The position numbers and the translations under genes were made by a program. This document shows positions 37,041-45,700 of a stretch of DNA of 64,000 bases, piece after piece. The first letter of the stretch is position 1. Each line of letters starts with the position of its first letter. The stretch is from positions 1 through 64,000 of the forward strand of contig NZ_PGGV01000038.1 of assembly GCF_002798405.1 (NCBI RefSeq), written 5' to 3'. This DNA comes from Glycomyces xiaoerkulensis. Lineage in GTDB: Bacteria > Actinomycetota > Actinomycetes > Mycobacteriales > Micromonosporaceae. Under the pieces are notes generated by a model. The model was not told the DNA's origin. It saw only the letters and a list, made by a program, of their open reading frames with translations, and made no database searches.

Positions 37041-37412
37041 GGCGCGGTTCCTCGCATGATGCTTGGTTGACATCAGTCGACTCGCCGCACGCTCCACCGC
37101 CCTGGTGTGGCGGGAGCGCGTGGGAGAGGCGTATTCGGGCGCACGGCACTGTGGCGCTGGGCGGAGGCGGGTTCGGCCGCGTCCGCTCGGATTATCGATG
37201 GGGTTCGGGGCACGTCCGGGCCTGATTACTCGGACGTCGCCGACGGGCACCAGCGGATCCGTATGCGCGGTATGTTCGGCGGTGCCATCCATGTTGGCAG
37301 TTGAAGGTTCAATCGGCAACGGGCCTGTGGTGCGTCCCTCTTTCGTGGGACGAGATTCACTCGCTCGGCTTAGGCGCGGTACCGGTTCGGCCACGCCCCG
37401 ATCCTATGCCTC
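37041..37412. other. 372-bp intergenic region
   Basis: It lies between two minus-strand genes, the upstream one a sugar kinase. No coding frame with protein-like content and no strong hairpin were noticed. Confidence 0.4.
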
Positions 37413-38309
37413 TCAGGGCGCTCCCGGCACCGTACAGGCCTGAGCGGCGATCTGGCTGGCGTACCGCAGTGCCGCGGCCACCACCGTGCGGTTGCTCCAG
37501 GCCGCGATCCGGTCCACCCGCATCCAGCCGGCCGAGGTCAGCCAGCCCAGGAGGCCGGAGGTGAACGTGTCGCCGGCGCCGATGGTGTCGGCGATCTCGA
37601 CCTGCGGGGCGGGCATCTCGGTGACGTGCCTGCGGTGGAACGCCACCGACCCGGCGTCCCCGAGCGTCACCACCACCAGCTCCGGCCCGAGTTCGAGCCA
37701 CTCGTGCGCCACCTTGTCGACATCGGTGTCCGGGTAGATCTGCGCGAGGTCGGTCTCCGAGACCCGCACCAGGTTCGACAGCCCCACCAGCCGCTCGGTG
37801 CGGCGCCGCACGGCGTCGGCGTCGCCCATCGCGCTCAACCGGATGTTCGGGTCGAATGAGATCGGCACCGCCCGCCGGGAGCGGTTGACCCAGTGCTCGA
37901 TCACCCGGGCCGCCGGCTCGATGTAGGCCGCCAGGGATCCGAAATGGACCACGTCCACCTTCGATGCCTCCGGCTGCGGCAGCTTCTTGCTGCTCCAATC
38001 GAAATCGGCGGTCCCGGTGGTCCAGTAGTCGAAGCTCGCGTCCCCGCTCCGGTCGACCACCGCCAGCGCCAGGGTGGAGGACAAATCGGTCCGCTCCAGG
38101 TATTCGCGATTGACCCCGGTGGCGATGTGGCGCCGCCACACCTGCCGGCCGAAGTGGTCGCCGCCCACCGACCCGACCAGCGCGGTCGGCACCCCGCGCC
38201 GGGCCAGAGCCACCGCCACGTTCGCGGGACCGCCGCCGCACGTGGGCCGCAACTGGCCGCCCGGTGCGGGTACGAGGTCGATCACGTTCTCGCCTGCCAC
38301 GAGAATCAA
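37413..38309 (-). CDS. PfkB family carbohydrate kinase (fructokinase-like)
   Basis: 298 residues. ILVAGENVIDLVPAPGGQLR and GGGPANVAVALARRGVPTAL are the N-terminal sugar-binding signatures; DTIGAGDTFTSGLLGWL is the ATP/anion-hole motif with the catalytic Asp. Layout and GENVIDLVP start suit fructokinases, though other sugars are possible. I chose a TTG at 38309 because AAGGAG lies 7 bp before it; an ATG at 38399 would add 30 non-conserved residues. Stand-alone gene. Confidence 0.85.
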   Translation of the reverse strand: MILVAGENVIDLVPAPGGQLRPTCGGGPANVAVALARRGVPTALVGSVGGDHFGRQVWRRHIATGVNREYLERTDLSSTLALAVVDRSGDASFDYWTTGTADFDWSSKKLPQPEASKVDVVHFGSLAAYIEPAARVIEHWVNRSRRAVPISFDPNIRLSAMGDADAVRRRTERLVGLSNLVRVSETDLAQIYPDTDVDKVAHEWLELGPELVVVTLGDAGSVAFHRRHVTEMPAPQVEIADTIGAGDTFTSGLLGWLTSAGWMRVDRIAAWSNRTVVAAALRYASQIAAQACTVPGAP

Positions 38310-38497
38310 CGGGGACTCCTTCCGGTCGATCGGGCATATGGAGTTTCGCTGAGGGTATTGCAAGCGGCTGCCCGGCCGTTCGGCGCGGCCTGTGGACAAC
38401 CGTCGTCCCGCGATCGGGCCTTGCGGAGCGCGACGGATGCGCCACCCGCGGGTGGGGTGCCGCCGGGCCGTCGCGGCGGGTCGTTCAACATGGGGTC

Positions 38498-39046
38498 ATG
38501 TCCAGCGATGACCTCAAGATTACGGGCGCGTCTCACACCCGCCCCAAGCAGCGTCGCCTGCGCGACATGGTGCTGTCGCTGGCGGTGCTGCTGGTGCCGC
38601 TGGGGATCTTCTTGGGCGTGTGGCAGTGGGCGGCCGACGACCGACAGGTCAGCGTCGCCGACACCTCGGCCGACTACGCCGCCGCCGAGGGCCTGGGGCT
38701 GGCTCCGGTGCATCCGGAGCTGCCGGAGCAGTGGCGGCCGATCTCCAGCGCGCTCGCCGCCGGCGAGGAGGCGGTCACGCTGCGGACCGGCTGGTACTCC
38801 CCGGAGGGCGCCGGGCTGCAACTGGTGCAGACCGACGGGGAGGCGGCCGAGGTCAACGAGGCGGTCGCCGGTGCGGGGGAGCCGGTCGAGGCCGCCGGGA
38901 TCGAATGGTCCTCCTACGACATCCCCGAGGGCGAGGCCTGGGTGATGGAGTCGGAGCGGTTGACGGTGATCCTCACCGCCGAGACCGACGGGATCGCCGA
39001 GCTGCCCGAGCTGGCGGCGGGCGTCGCCGCCGGTCTGGGCTCCTAA
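38498..39046 (+). CDS. DUF4245 membrane-anchored protein
   Basis: 182 residues. A basic start ([10 protein letters not shown]) precedes one helix ([20 protein letters not shown]). The outer domain has [36 protein letters not shown] and [20 protein letters not shown], the layout of actinobacterial DUF4245. Its position next to xseB/xseA and ispH is the usual one for this family. The stop overlaps the end of xseB on the opposite strand by four bases. Function unknown. Confidence 0.82.
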   Translation: MSSDDLKITGASHTRPKQRRLRDMVLSLAVLLVPLGIFLGVWQWAADDRQVSVADTSADYAAAEGLGLAPVHPELPEQWRPISSALAAGEEAVTLRTGWYSPEGAGLQLVQTDGEAAEVNEAVAGAGEPVEAAGIEWSSYDIPEGEAWVMESERLTVILTAETDGIAELPELAAGVAAGLGS

Positions 39047-39258
39047 CCTTCCTCCTGCTCGTCCTCGTCGCTCCGGGTGCGGGCCTCGAGCCGCTCGCGG
39101 GCGCCCTCGAGGTGGGCCCGGCACCGGTCGGCCAGCGCCTCGCCGCGTTCCCACAGGGCGAGGGACTCCTCCAGGGTCGCGCCGCCCGCTTCGAGCCGTT
39201 CGACGGTGGCGACCAGTTCGGCGCGGGCGTCCTCGTAGGTCAGGTTCTCGTCGGCCAT
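39043..39258 (-). CDS. xseB: Exodeoxyribonuclease VII small subunit
   Basis: 71 residues, the normal length. [20 protein letters not shown] and [20 protein letters not shown] are the helical hairpin that clasps XseA. An acidic tail follows ([11 protein letters not shown]). Its ATG overlaps the xseA stop by one base (TGATG). Confidence 0.93.
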   Translation of the reverse strand: MADENLTYEDARAELVATVERLEAGGATLEESLALWERGEALADRCRAHLEGARERLEARTRSDEDEQEEG

Positions 39259-40496
39259 CAGTCCTCTTCCTTCTCGGTGACGGCCGCCGTCAGGCCGCCG
39301 GCGGCCAGTCTGACTCGGATGCGCTCGCCGGCGTCGGAGGCGTCGCGCAGGATCTCGCCCGAGGCGGCGTCGGTGACGATCGAATAACCGCGGTCGAGTG
39401 TCGACTTCGGGGAGAGGGTGCGGAGCCGCGCCCGCAGATGTTCGAGCTCGTCGGTCGAGCGCTCGAGGCGGGCCCGGACGCGGGTGCGCATCCGGTGGGT
39501 GAGGTTCTCGACCGCTTCGGCGCGCGATTCGAGCATGGTCTCGGGCCGGGCCAGGACCGGGCGGGCGCGCATCGCCGCGAGCCGGTCGGACTCGCGGGTG
39601 AGGATCGCGTTCACCGCCTGGCGGAGGCGGGTGCGGCTGATGTTGAGTCCGCGCTGCTCCTCGGCGAGGTCGGGAACGATCTTCTTGCCGGCCTCGGTGG
39701 GGGTGGAGGCGCGCCAGTCGGCGACGTAGTCGAGCAGGGGCGTGTCGGGCTCGTGGCCGATCGCCGAGACCACGGGGGTGGCGGCGTCGGCGACGGCGCG
39801 GCACAGGGTCTCGTCGGAGAACGGCAGCAGGTCCTCCATGGAGCCGCCGCCGCGGGCGATGACGACGACCTCGATGTCGGGGTCGGCGTCGAGCTCGGCC
39901 AGCGCCGCGCACACCTCGGGCACGGCCTTGGTGCCTTGGACGGCGACCTGCCGGACCTCGAAGTCGACCGAGGGCAGGCGGGATCTGGCGTTCTTGAGCA
40001 CGTCGCGCATCGCGTCGGACTCGCGACCGCAGATCAGCCCGATCCGGTACGGCAGGAACGGCAGCGCACGCTTGCGTTCGGCCGCGAACAGGCCCTCGGC
40101 GGCCAGGAGCCGTTTGAGCCGCTCGAGGCGGGCGAGCAGCTCGCCGAGGCCGACCTGGCGGATCTCGCGCAGGTGCAGCGACAGCGTGCCGTTCTTGTCC
40201 CACCACTGGGCCTTGGCGCGGACGATCACCTGCGCGCCGTCGCGCAGCGGCGGGTCGGCGGCCGCGGCGGTGCCGGAGAAGTCGACCACCCGCATCGAGA
40301 CTTCGGCCGAGGGGTCGCGCAGGGTCAGGTAGACGACGCGGCCGCGCCGGTTGATCTGGGTGATCTGGCCCTCCGTCCACACCTCGCCGAGGCGCGCGAC
40401 CCAGTCGCCGATCTTTTTGGAGATCACCCGCAGCGGCCAGGGGTTCTCGGCGCTCATCGGCGCATCCGGTCCGGTGCGTGGCGCTGCGTCGGTCAC
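39258..40496 (-). CDS. xseA: Exodeoxyribonuclease VII large subunit
   Basis: 412 residues. It degrades single-stranded DNA to oligonucleotides with XseB in repair. An OB fold ([20 protein letters not shown]) precedes the nuclease core with [40 protein letters not shown] and [20 protein letters not shown], then a coiled stalk and [19 protein letters not shown] at 40496 gives the usual length; an ATG at 40457 ([11 protein letters not shown]) is possible. Divergent from ispH. Confidence 0.93.
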   Translation of the reverse strand: MTDAAPRTGPDAPMSAENPWPLRVISKKIGDWVARLGEVWTEGQITQINRRGRVVYLTLRDPSAEVSMRVVDFSGTAAAADPPLRDGAQVIVRAKAQWWDKNGTLSLHLREIRQVGLGELLARLERLKRLLAAEGLFAAERKRALPFLPYRIGLICGRESDAMRDVLKNARSRLPSVDFEVRQVAVQGTKAVPEVCAALAELDADPDIEVVVIARGGGSMEDLLPFSDETLCRAVADAATPVVSAIGHEPDTPLLDYVADWRASTPTEAGKKIVPDLAEEQRGLNISRTRLRQAVNAILTRESDRLAAMRARPVLARPETMLESRAEAVENLTHRMRTRVRARLERSTDELEHLRARLRTLSPKSTLDRGYSIVTDAASGEILRDASDAGERIRVRLAAGGLTAAVTEKEED

Positions 40497-40552
40497 GTCG
40501 CCAGCCTAACGGCAGGCTGTGACGTGGCGGACGAGACCGTTACCATCGAGGT

Positions 40553-41512
40553 GTGGCTGACCCGAAACGAGTGTTGCTCGCCAAACCGCGCGGTTACTGC
40601 GCGGGCGTGGACCGGGCCGTGGAGACCGTCGAGAAGGCGCTGGAGCTCTACGGCGCCCCCGTCTACGTCCGCAAGGAGATCGTGCACAACCGCCACGTGG
40701 TGGACACGCTCCGGGACAAGGGCGCGGTCTTCGTAGAGGAGAATGATGAGGTCCCGCCCGAGTCGGTGGTGGTCTTCTCCGCCCACGGCGTGGCGCCCGA
40801 GGTCCACGACCAGGCCGCCGACCGCCGCCTCAAGGCGATCGACGCGACCTGCCCGCTGGTGACCAAGGTCCACAACGAGGCCCGCAGGTTCGCGCGCGAC
40901 GACCACGACATCCTGCTGATCGGCCACGAGGGCCACGAGGAGGTCGTCGGCACCTCCGGGGAGGCCCCCGAGCACATCACGCTGGTCGACGGCCCGGAGG
41001 CGGCCGACCGGGTGGAGGTCCGCGACCCCGAGAAGGTGGTCTGGCTGTCGCAGACGACCCTGTCGGTCGACGAGACCATGGAGACGGTCGACCGGCTCAA
41101 GAAGCGGCTGCCGATGCTGCAGGACCCGCCGAGCGACGACATCTGCTACGCCACCCAGAACCGCCAGCAGGTGGTCAAGGAGCTCGCCGGCGACTGCGAC
41201 GTGGTGATCGTGGTCGGCTCGGAGAACTCCTCGAACTCCAAGCGCCTGGTCGAGGTCGCCGTGCAGCACGGCGCCAAGACCGGGTACCTGGTCGACTTCG
41301 CCAGCGAGATCGACGACGCCTGGCTGGAGGGCGCGGACACGGTCGGCGTCTCCTCGGGCGCGTCGGTCCCCGACGACCTGGTCGACGACGTCCTCTCGCG
41401 CCTGGCCGAGCACGGCTTCACCGACGTCGAGGAAGTCGAGCCGGTCACCGAGAAGATCACCTTCCAGTTGCCGCGCGAACTGACGCGCGACATGCGAGCC
41501 GCCGAAGCCTGA
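40553..41512 (+). CDS. ispH: 4-hydroxy-3-methylbut-2-enyl diphosphate reductase
   Basis: 319 residues. The iron-sulfur enzyme of the last MEP-pathway step, giving IPP and DMAPP. Three cluster cysteines are in [27 protein letters not shown] and [30 protein letters not shown] and [17 protein letters not shown] bind the diphosphate. The GTG at 40553 begins [12 protein letters not shown]. It is divergent from xseA by 56 bp, as in many actinomycetes. Confidence 0.95.
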   Translation: MADPKRVLLAKPRGYCAGVDRAVETVEKALELYGAPVYVRKEIVHNRHVVDTLRDKGAVFVEENDEVPPESVVVFSAHGVAPEVHDQAADRRLKAIDATCPLVTKVHNEARRFARDDHDILLIGHEGHEEVVGTSGEAPEHITLVDGPEAADRVEVRDPEKVVWLSQTTLSVDETMETVDRLKKRLPMLQDPPSDDICYATQNRQQVVKELAGDCDVVIVVGSENSSNSKRLVEVAVQHGAKTGYLVDFASEIDDAWLEGADTVGVSSGASVPDDLVDDVLSRLAEHGFTDVEEVEPVTEKITFQLPRELTRDMRAAEA

Positions 41513-41537
41513 GCCGGGGCCGGTTGCCGACGATCCG

Positions 41538-41736
41538 GCAAGCTCACGGGCGGAGCCCGTCCCTTTGCAGCCTGGCTTCCCCTATGGCCGCTGGGGCGAT
41601 TCGCGGCCTCGCGCCGCATTCGAGGCGGGGATTCCCATCGGAGTCCCTTCTCGGCACCGGACGCCGTAGCACAGGACAACGACCACGGGCCAAGGGACCC
41701 CGGCTGCAAAGGGATGGGCTCCGCCCATGAGCTTGC
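41538..41736. repeat. 199-bp inverted-repeat element with 35-bp arms
   Basis: Arms 41538-41572 and 41702-41736 are inverted copies differing at two positions. Each arm contains its own small hairpin, ACGGGC-GGA-GCCCGT on the left and ATGGGC-GGA-GCCCAT on the right, and the two differences are a compensating pair that keeps that hairpin. The ~130-bp centre includes another stem (GCCTCG/CGAGGC near 41610-41634). It fills the convergent gap after ispH and codes for nothing recognisable. A non-autonomous element (MITE/REP-like) or a complex terminator is possible. Confidence 0.7.
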
Positions 41737-41772
41737 CCGCTCACCGCACGGCGCCGTCCCCGAGCACCTCGT

Positions 41773-42063
41773 TCATCCTTCGCAGTCGCGGAAGGTGCCG
41801 AGCCAGATGCGGACGCCTGCGGCGATGAGCGGCCCGGCTTGGCCTCCGGCCCAGTCGGCGTGGGCCGGTTCGGACAGCACCAGGCGGGGCGAGTCGCCGT
41901 CGAGTCCGACCACCGAGCCGAGTCCGGGCGGGTCCTGTCCGCACAGCAGCAGCCGGAGCCGGTGCTGCCCGATCGGCCAGGAGTACTGGACGAGGCGGCC
42001 GTCCACGCTCTTGACCCCGAGGACGGGGAGCCCGGCCGTGTCGGTGTCGGTGTGCGTCCTCAT
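41773..42063 (-). CDS. Small hypothetical protein
   Basis: 96 residues: MRTHTDTDTAGLPVLGVKSV, DGRLVQYSWPIGQHRLRLLL, CGQDPPGLGSVVGLDGDSPR and AGVRIWLGTFRDCEG. Soluble and not recognised. The ATG overlaps the stop of the preceding gene by four bases (ATGA), so it is coupled to the membrane protein upstream. Confidence 0.55.
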   Translation of the reverse strand: MRTHTDTDTAGLPVLGVKSVDGRLVQYSWPIGQHRLRLLLCGQDPPGLGSVVGLDGDSPRLVLSEPAHADWAGGQAGPLIAAGVRIWLGTFRDCEG

Positions 42064-42644
42064 GCGGCACCGCCCGGGGCGATAGCGGCGATCGGTCGCC
42101 GCCGTCCGTCCAGCCCGGGTGAGATCGGGACGATCAGGTATCGGGACCCGTCGGGGCGGGTGTGGAGGCCGGGCGCGTTCGGATCCGGCTCGGGCGGCTC
42201 GGCCGGGGGCGTGGTGGTCTGCGGTTCGGACTGGCCGTCGCAGTCCCGGCCTTCGCGGTCGTCGCGGTCGGTGAAGTAGGCGGTCCAGGCCAGGCCGGAG
42301 GCGAGAGCGGCCAACATGAGGTAGGCAAGACCGAGCAGTTGCAGCAGCCGTCTGCCGGTGCGGGGCTCGGGGTCGGGTTTGGTATCGACTTCGGGCTGCT
42401 CGAACGAGATGCGCCAGGCGTAGGACGGTTCGGGCTGAGGCGGGCGGCGGGCCGAGTGCGGCACGGGTCGCCCGGCCGGGAGTCTCCAGGGCTCCCACGG
42501 AGCGCGCGGACGCGGTGCGCCGGGCGTGGCCGGGCGCGCCCAAACCGGGGTCGCGGAGGTGGGACGAGCGGCGGTCCACTCGATCGAGGCGGCGTTTCGT
42601 GCTGGTGTGCATGCGGAGTTTTCGCGTAGCCTGACAGAGACCAA
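42060..42644 (-). CDS. Hypothetical single-pass membrane protein
   Basis: About 194 residues: a Pro/Arg-rich cytoplasmic start, one helix (LLQLLGLAYLMLAALASGLA) and an outer Pro-rich tail (PQTTTPPAEPPEPDPNAPGL, TRPDGSRYLIVPISPGLDGR). The start is uncertain: a TTG at 42644 with AAGGAA upstream is the only nearby candidate. It forms a coupled pair with the following 96-residue gene. Family unknown. Confidence 0.5.
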   Translation of the reverse strand: MVSVRLRENSACTPARNAASIEWTAARPTSATPVWARPATPGAPRPRAPWEPWRLPAGRPVPHSARRPPQPEPSYAWRISFEQPEVDTKPDPEPRTGRRLLQLLGLAYLMLAALASGLAWTAYFTDRDDREGRDCDGQSEPQTTTPPAEPPEPDPNAPGLHTRPDGSRYLIVPISPGLDGRRRPIAAIAPGGAA

Positions 42645-42672
42645 GGGAGGTATTCCTTCCGATGGTTACTGG

Positions 42673-42714
42673 GGCGGCCCGCCAGTCTGTTTGGCGATGG
42701 AAGGGCGGGCCGCC
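42673..42714. terminator. Hairpin in the 42.6-43.0 kb gap
   Basis: GGCGGCCCGCC and GGCGGGCCGCC pair over 11 bp with a 20-base loop. It lies upstream of the 42644 gene and downstream, on the minus strand, of the 43023 pseudogene. The surrounding gap 42645-43022 has no gene I can support. A 59-codon plus-strand frame beginning GATGGTTACTGGGGC is not protein-like enough to call. Confidence 0.4.
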
Positions 42715-42822
42715 GCTTCCTATTCAGTTCGCTGCGCTGGGCGCGTGTCGAAACTGTGGCATCGGGGCCAGATCCGAGTCAAGGACGACACGCCCAGCCG
42801 TGCGAAGATTGACTAGACGCAC

Positions 42823-42857
42823 CGCGGGGCCGGGAGAGTGAATCTCCCGGCCCCGCG
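42823..42857. terminator. Strong GC hairpin
   Basis: CGCGGGGCCGGGAG and CTCCCGGCCCCGCG form a perfect 14-bp stem with a seven-base loop. It would end minus-strand transcription coming from the 43023-43386 pseudogene or plus-strand transcription from the left. Confidence 0.6.
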
Positions 42858-43022
42858 ACGTGTTCACAGAGCTCCCGCCCGACACTCGGCCCTGGACGAC
42901 GCTGAGGACGATGTCGACGGTGACGTCTCACACCGTGCCAACGTCTGCTGCATCGTCATGGACCGGAACCACGACCTAAGAAGTCCTTTCTGCAACGCCG
43001 GCCAGCTCAGTCCCGGCGCGTC

Positions 43023-43386
43023 CTATCTGTCTAGTCTGGATTCGATGCCCTCGACTACAGCGGGGGCGTACTCCTCGAACAGCCAGGCGCCCGGCTCATC
43101 CAGTGTCGGCATGCAATCGCCGCCGCTTCGAGGAGCATGCACCTATCCCCAATCTCTTCGATCTGAGCCCTGAGGTCGACAGTGAGGTTGATCGCGCTTT
43201 CGTAACCACTTCGTAGGTGAACACGAAGCAGTCGTGCCAGAGCGGATCCAGGTAGGCGCTGAAGGCGTCCTCGCGCCACCGGCCGACCTTGTCGATCGCT
43301 TCGAGCGTGTCGAAGTACCAGTCCGCGAGGGCCGGGGCGTGCTTGGTGCCGACTTCTTCGATCTTGTCCAGGTCGTACAGAGGCAC
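43023..43386 (-). pseudogene. Hypothetical gene with two frameshifts
   Basis: A GTG at 43386 with AAGGA upstream starts VPLYDLDKIEEVGTKHAPAL, then ADWYFDTLEAIDKVGRWRED and FVFTYEV. The coherent protein then continues in a second frame (YESAINLTVDLRAQIEEIGD, CMLLEAAAIACRHW) and finally in a third (LDEPGAWLFEEYAPAVVEGI, ESRLDR, stop TAG at 43025). Both steps are -1 shifts, consistent with single-base losses. The family is unknown; helical content and Trp/Tyr pattern suggest a once-real soluble protein of about 120 residues. Confidence 0.6.
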
Positions 43387-43522
43387 GGGGTGTTCCTTCG
43401 GAGAGCGGCGGGATCGTAACGCCGGTCAGGTTGCCACTCGCACATATTGTGCACAGTCCACGCAGAACCGATGGCCGGAGTGAACCGCCGCAAGGACAGC
43501 GAAACCGCCCCGGGCAATACGC

Positions 43523-44668
43523 CTAGGAACGCTCCGCGGCCTCCGGCTCGGACTCCCAGGTGGGCTTGCGCGCAGGAGTGACCACCGGCTCCAGTGGGTC
43601 CGGGGCGTCGGCGGCGACCTCCAGTTCGCTGAACCGCCTGGCGGTCACCAGCAGCCGCGATTCCACGCTCGCGACCGCCGCGTTGTACGAGCTGACGGCC
43701 GACTCCAGCGAGGTGCCCAGCTTCGAGAAGTGCCCGGCCACCGTGGCCAGCCGCTCGTGGAGCTCCCGCCCCAGCTTGTGGACCTCCTTGGCGTGCTCGG
43801 CGAGCGCCTCCTGCCGCCAGGTGTGGGCGACCGTCCGCAGCAGCACCATCAGCGTCGCCGGCGAGGCCACGACCACGCCGCGGCCGAAGGCGTCCTCCAG
43901 CAGCGTCGCGTCCGATCGCAGCGCCCCGTCGAGGAAGGCGTCGGCGGGCACGAACAGCACCACCATCTCGGGCGTGTCGTCGAACGCCCGCCAGTACTCC
44001 TTGGCGGCCAAGGTCTCCACATGCCGGCGCAGGTGCTTCGCGTGGGCGCGCAGCGCCCCGTCCCGGTCGGCCTCGTCCTCGGCCTCCAGGGCCTGCAGAT
44101 ACGACTGCAGCGGGGCCTTGGCGTCCACCACGACCGTCCGCCCGCCCGACAGCCGTACCACCAGGTCCGGGCGCACCGCGCGCCCGTCGACCTCGCCGGA
44201 CTGCTGCTGGCTGAAGTCGCAGTGCTCGAGCATCCCCGCGGACTCGACGATGCGCCGCAGTTGGACCTCCCCCCACCGGCCGCGCACCTGCGGCGACCTC
44301 AGCGCCGTCAGCAGCCGCCCGGTCTGGTCGCGCAGCGCCTCGGAGATGTCGGCGACCCCCGAGAGCTGGATCCGGAGCTGCGCGTAGGCGTCGGTGCGCG
44401 CCCGCTCCACGTCTCCGAGCCGGGTCTCGTAGCGCGCCAGCGTGTCCGCGATCGGGGCGAGCACCTCACCGACGGCCTGCCTGGAGTGGTCGGTGGCCTC
44501 GTAGGCGACGGTCTTGAGCTTGGCCTCCAAGCGCTGCTCGTTGTCGGCCGCCGCCTCCAGCCGCGCCTGCGCCGCGGCCAACTGCGCGGCCTGCCTGCTG
44601 CGCCCGGCGAACCAGCCGCCGGCCGCGCCCGCGGCCAGGCACACCACCGCCAATAGGACCCATGTCAT
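43523..44668 (-). CDS. rmuC: DNA recombination protein RmuC
   Basis: 381 residues. An N-terminal anchor (MTWVLLAVVCLAAGAAGGWF) leads to a coiled-coil (~25-130) and the nuclease-like RmuC domain: RGRWGEVQLRRIVESAGMLE, RPDLVVRLSGGRTVVVDAKA, LVFVPADAF-type block VVLFVPADAFLDGAL, and VVASPATLMVLLRTVAHTWR. RmuC limits recombination at inverted repeats. The ATG at 44668 places the membrane segment at the start; earlier in-frame codons are not conserved in type. Confidence 0.9.
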   Translation of the reverse strand: MTWVLLAVVCLAAGAAGGWFAGRSRQAAQLAAAQARLEAAADNEQRLEAKLKTVAYEATDHSRQAVGEVLAPIADTLARYETRLGDVERARTDAYAQLRIQLSGVADISEALRDQTGRLLTALRSPQVRGRWGEVQLRRIVESAGMLEHCDFSQQQSGEVDGRAVRPDLVVRLSGGRTVVVDAKAPLQSYLQALEAEDEADRDGALRAHAKHLRRHVETLAAKEYWRAFDDTPEMVVLFVPADAFLDGALRSDATLLEDAFGRGVVVASPATLMVLLRTVAHTWRQEALAEHAKEVHKLGRELHERLATVAGHFSKLGTSLESAVSSYNAAVASVESRLLVTARRFSELEVAADAPDPLEPVVTPARKPTWESEPEAAERS

Positions 44669-44709
44669 ACCGGACAGTCTACGGACGCGCTCGCGGGTAG
44701 GCTCGCTCC

Positions 44710-45453
44710 ATGGAACTGTGGTTGACCTTGCTTCTGATCGCAATCGCGATCATCGCCTTCGTGGTCTACTCCAACAAGCGGCGCGCCGAGCGCGACCTCG
44801 CCGACGCCGAGGCGGAGGCGCGGCGCCTGTACGAGCGGCTCGGCGGCCAGACGATGAACCTGACCGCCCCGGGCGACAACCCCGCGGCGGGGCAGGCCCT
44901 GGCCGACGCAGGTGAGCGCTACACCGCCGCCGGATCCCAGCTCGAGTCGGCCGCCACCCTCCAGCAGCACCGGCTGGTCTCCGAGACCGCCGTCGAGGGC
45001 CTCCACTACGTCCGCGCCGCGCGGGAGGCCATGGGCCTGGAGCCCGGGCCCGAGATCCCGGTCCTGCCGGGCCAGAGCCGCGCCGGCTCCCTCAAGGAGC
45101 CGGTCTCGGCCGAGGTCGAGGGCCGCAACTACACCGGCTCGCCCACCCCGGACGACCAGAACACCCACTACTACCCGGGCGGCACTGTGGAGGGGCGGCC
45201 GGTCCCGTCCGGCTGGTACAACACGCCGTGGTGGAAGCCCGCGCTCGGCGGCCTCGCGGGCGGCATGGTCGGCATGATGGTCATCAACGCCATGGTGATG
45301 CCGGCGTACGCCGGCGGCATGGTCGAGGGCGGCTCCGGCGGTGCCGACGCGGGCGCCGATGCCGGCGGCGACGCCGGGGACGCCGGTATGGACGACGGCG
45401 GCGGCGACATGGGCGGCGACATGGGCGCCGATTTCGGCGGCTTCGACTTCTGA
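44710..45453 (+). CDS. Membrane protein with Gly/Asp-rich tail
   Basis: 247 residues. An N-terminal helix (LWLTLLLIAIAIIAFVVYSN) precedes a charged coiled region (RRAERDLADAEAEARRLYER) and a helical pair region (LVSETAVEGLHYVRAAREAM). The segment NTPWWKPALGGLAGGMVGMM leads to a second hydrophobic stretch and a low-complexity Gly/Asp/Ala tail ending DFGGFDF. This type of protein is common in actinomycetes but has no known function. Divergent from rmuC by 41 bp, with a strong terminator after it. Confidence 0.72.
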   Translation: MELWLTLLLIAIAIIAFVVYSNKRRAERDLADAEAEARRLYERLGGQTMNLTAPGDNPAAGQALADAGERYTAAGSQLESAATLQQHRLVSETAVEGLHYVRAAREAMGLEPGPEIPVLPGQSRAGSLKEPVSAEVEGRNYTGSPTPDDQNTHYYPGGTVEGRPVPSGWYNTPWWKPALGGLAGGMVGMMVINAMVMPAYAGGMVEGGSGGADAGADAGGDAGDAGMDDGGGDMGGDMGADFGGFDF

Positions 45454-45485
45454 CCCGGTCTTACCACCCGGAACGGCCGACGTTC

Positions 45486-45524
45486 GGGGCCCGGAGGTGC
45501 AACCTCCGGGCCCCGATTTTTTTC
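45486..45524 (+). terminator. Strong intrinsic terminator
   Basis: CGGGGCCCGGAGGT and ACCTCCGGGCCCCG make a perfect 14-bp stem with a three-base loop, followed by ATTTTTTT. It is the most canonical rho-independent terminator in the window, 33 bp after the Gly/Asp-tail gene. Confidence 0.92.
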
Positions 45525-45700
45525 GGCCGAACCCCGGCCGGATGCAACTGTTCCGGATCTTCAGCGCGTCAACCCCAGTAGGAACACTGCAGCAGGTTCT
45601 ACCGCATTCGAGTCACCGATCCCCAGAACGCCGATAAAGGCAGAAACCGCCGCTTCGCGACCCCTCCCGCGCAGCCTGACCCCCCGAACAAGGAGATCCC

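Noticed and set aside
42662-42840. A 59-codon plus-strand frame after GGGAGG
   Set aside because: Spacing to the ribosome-like site is long, the sequence overlaps two hairpins, and nothing in it is recognisable.
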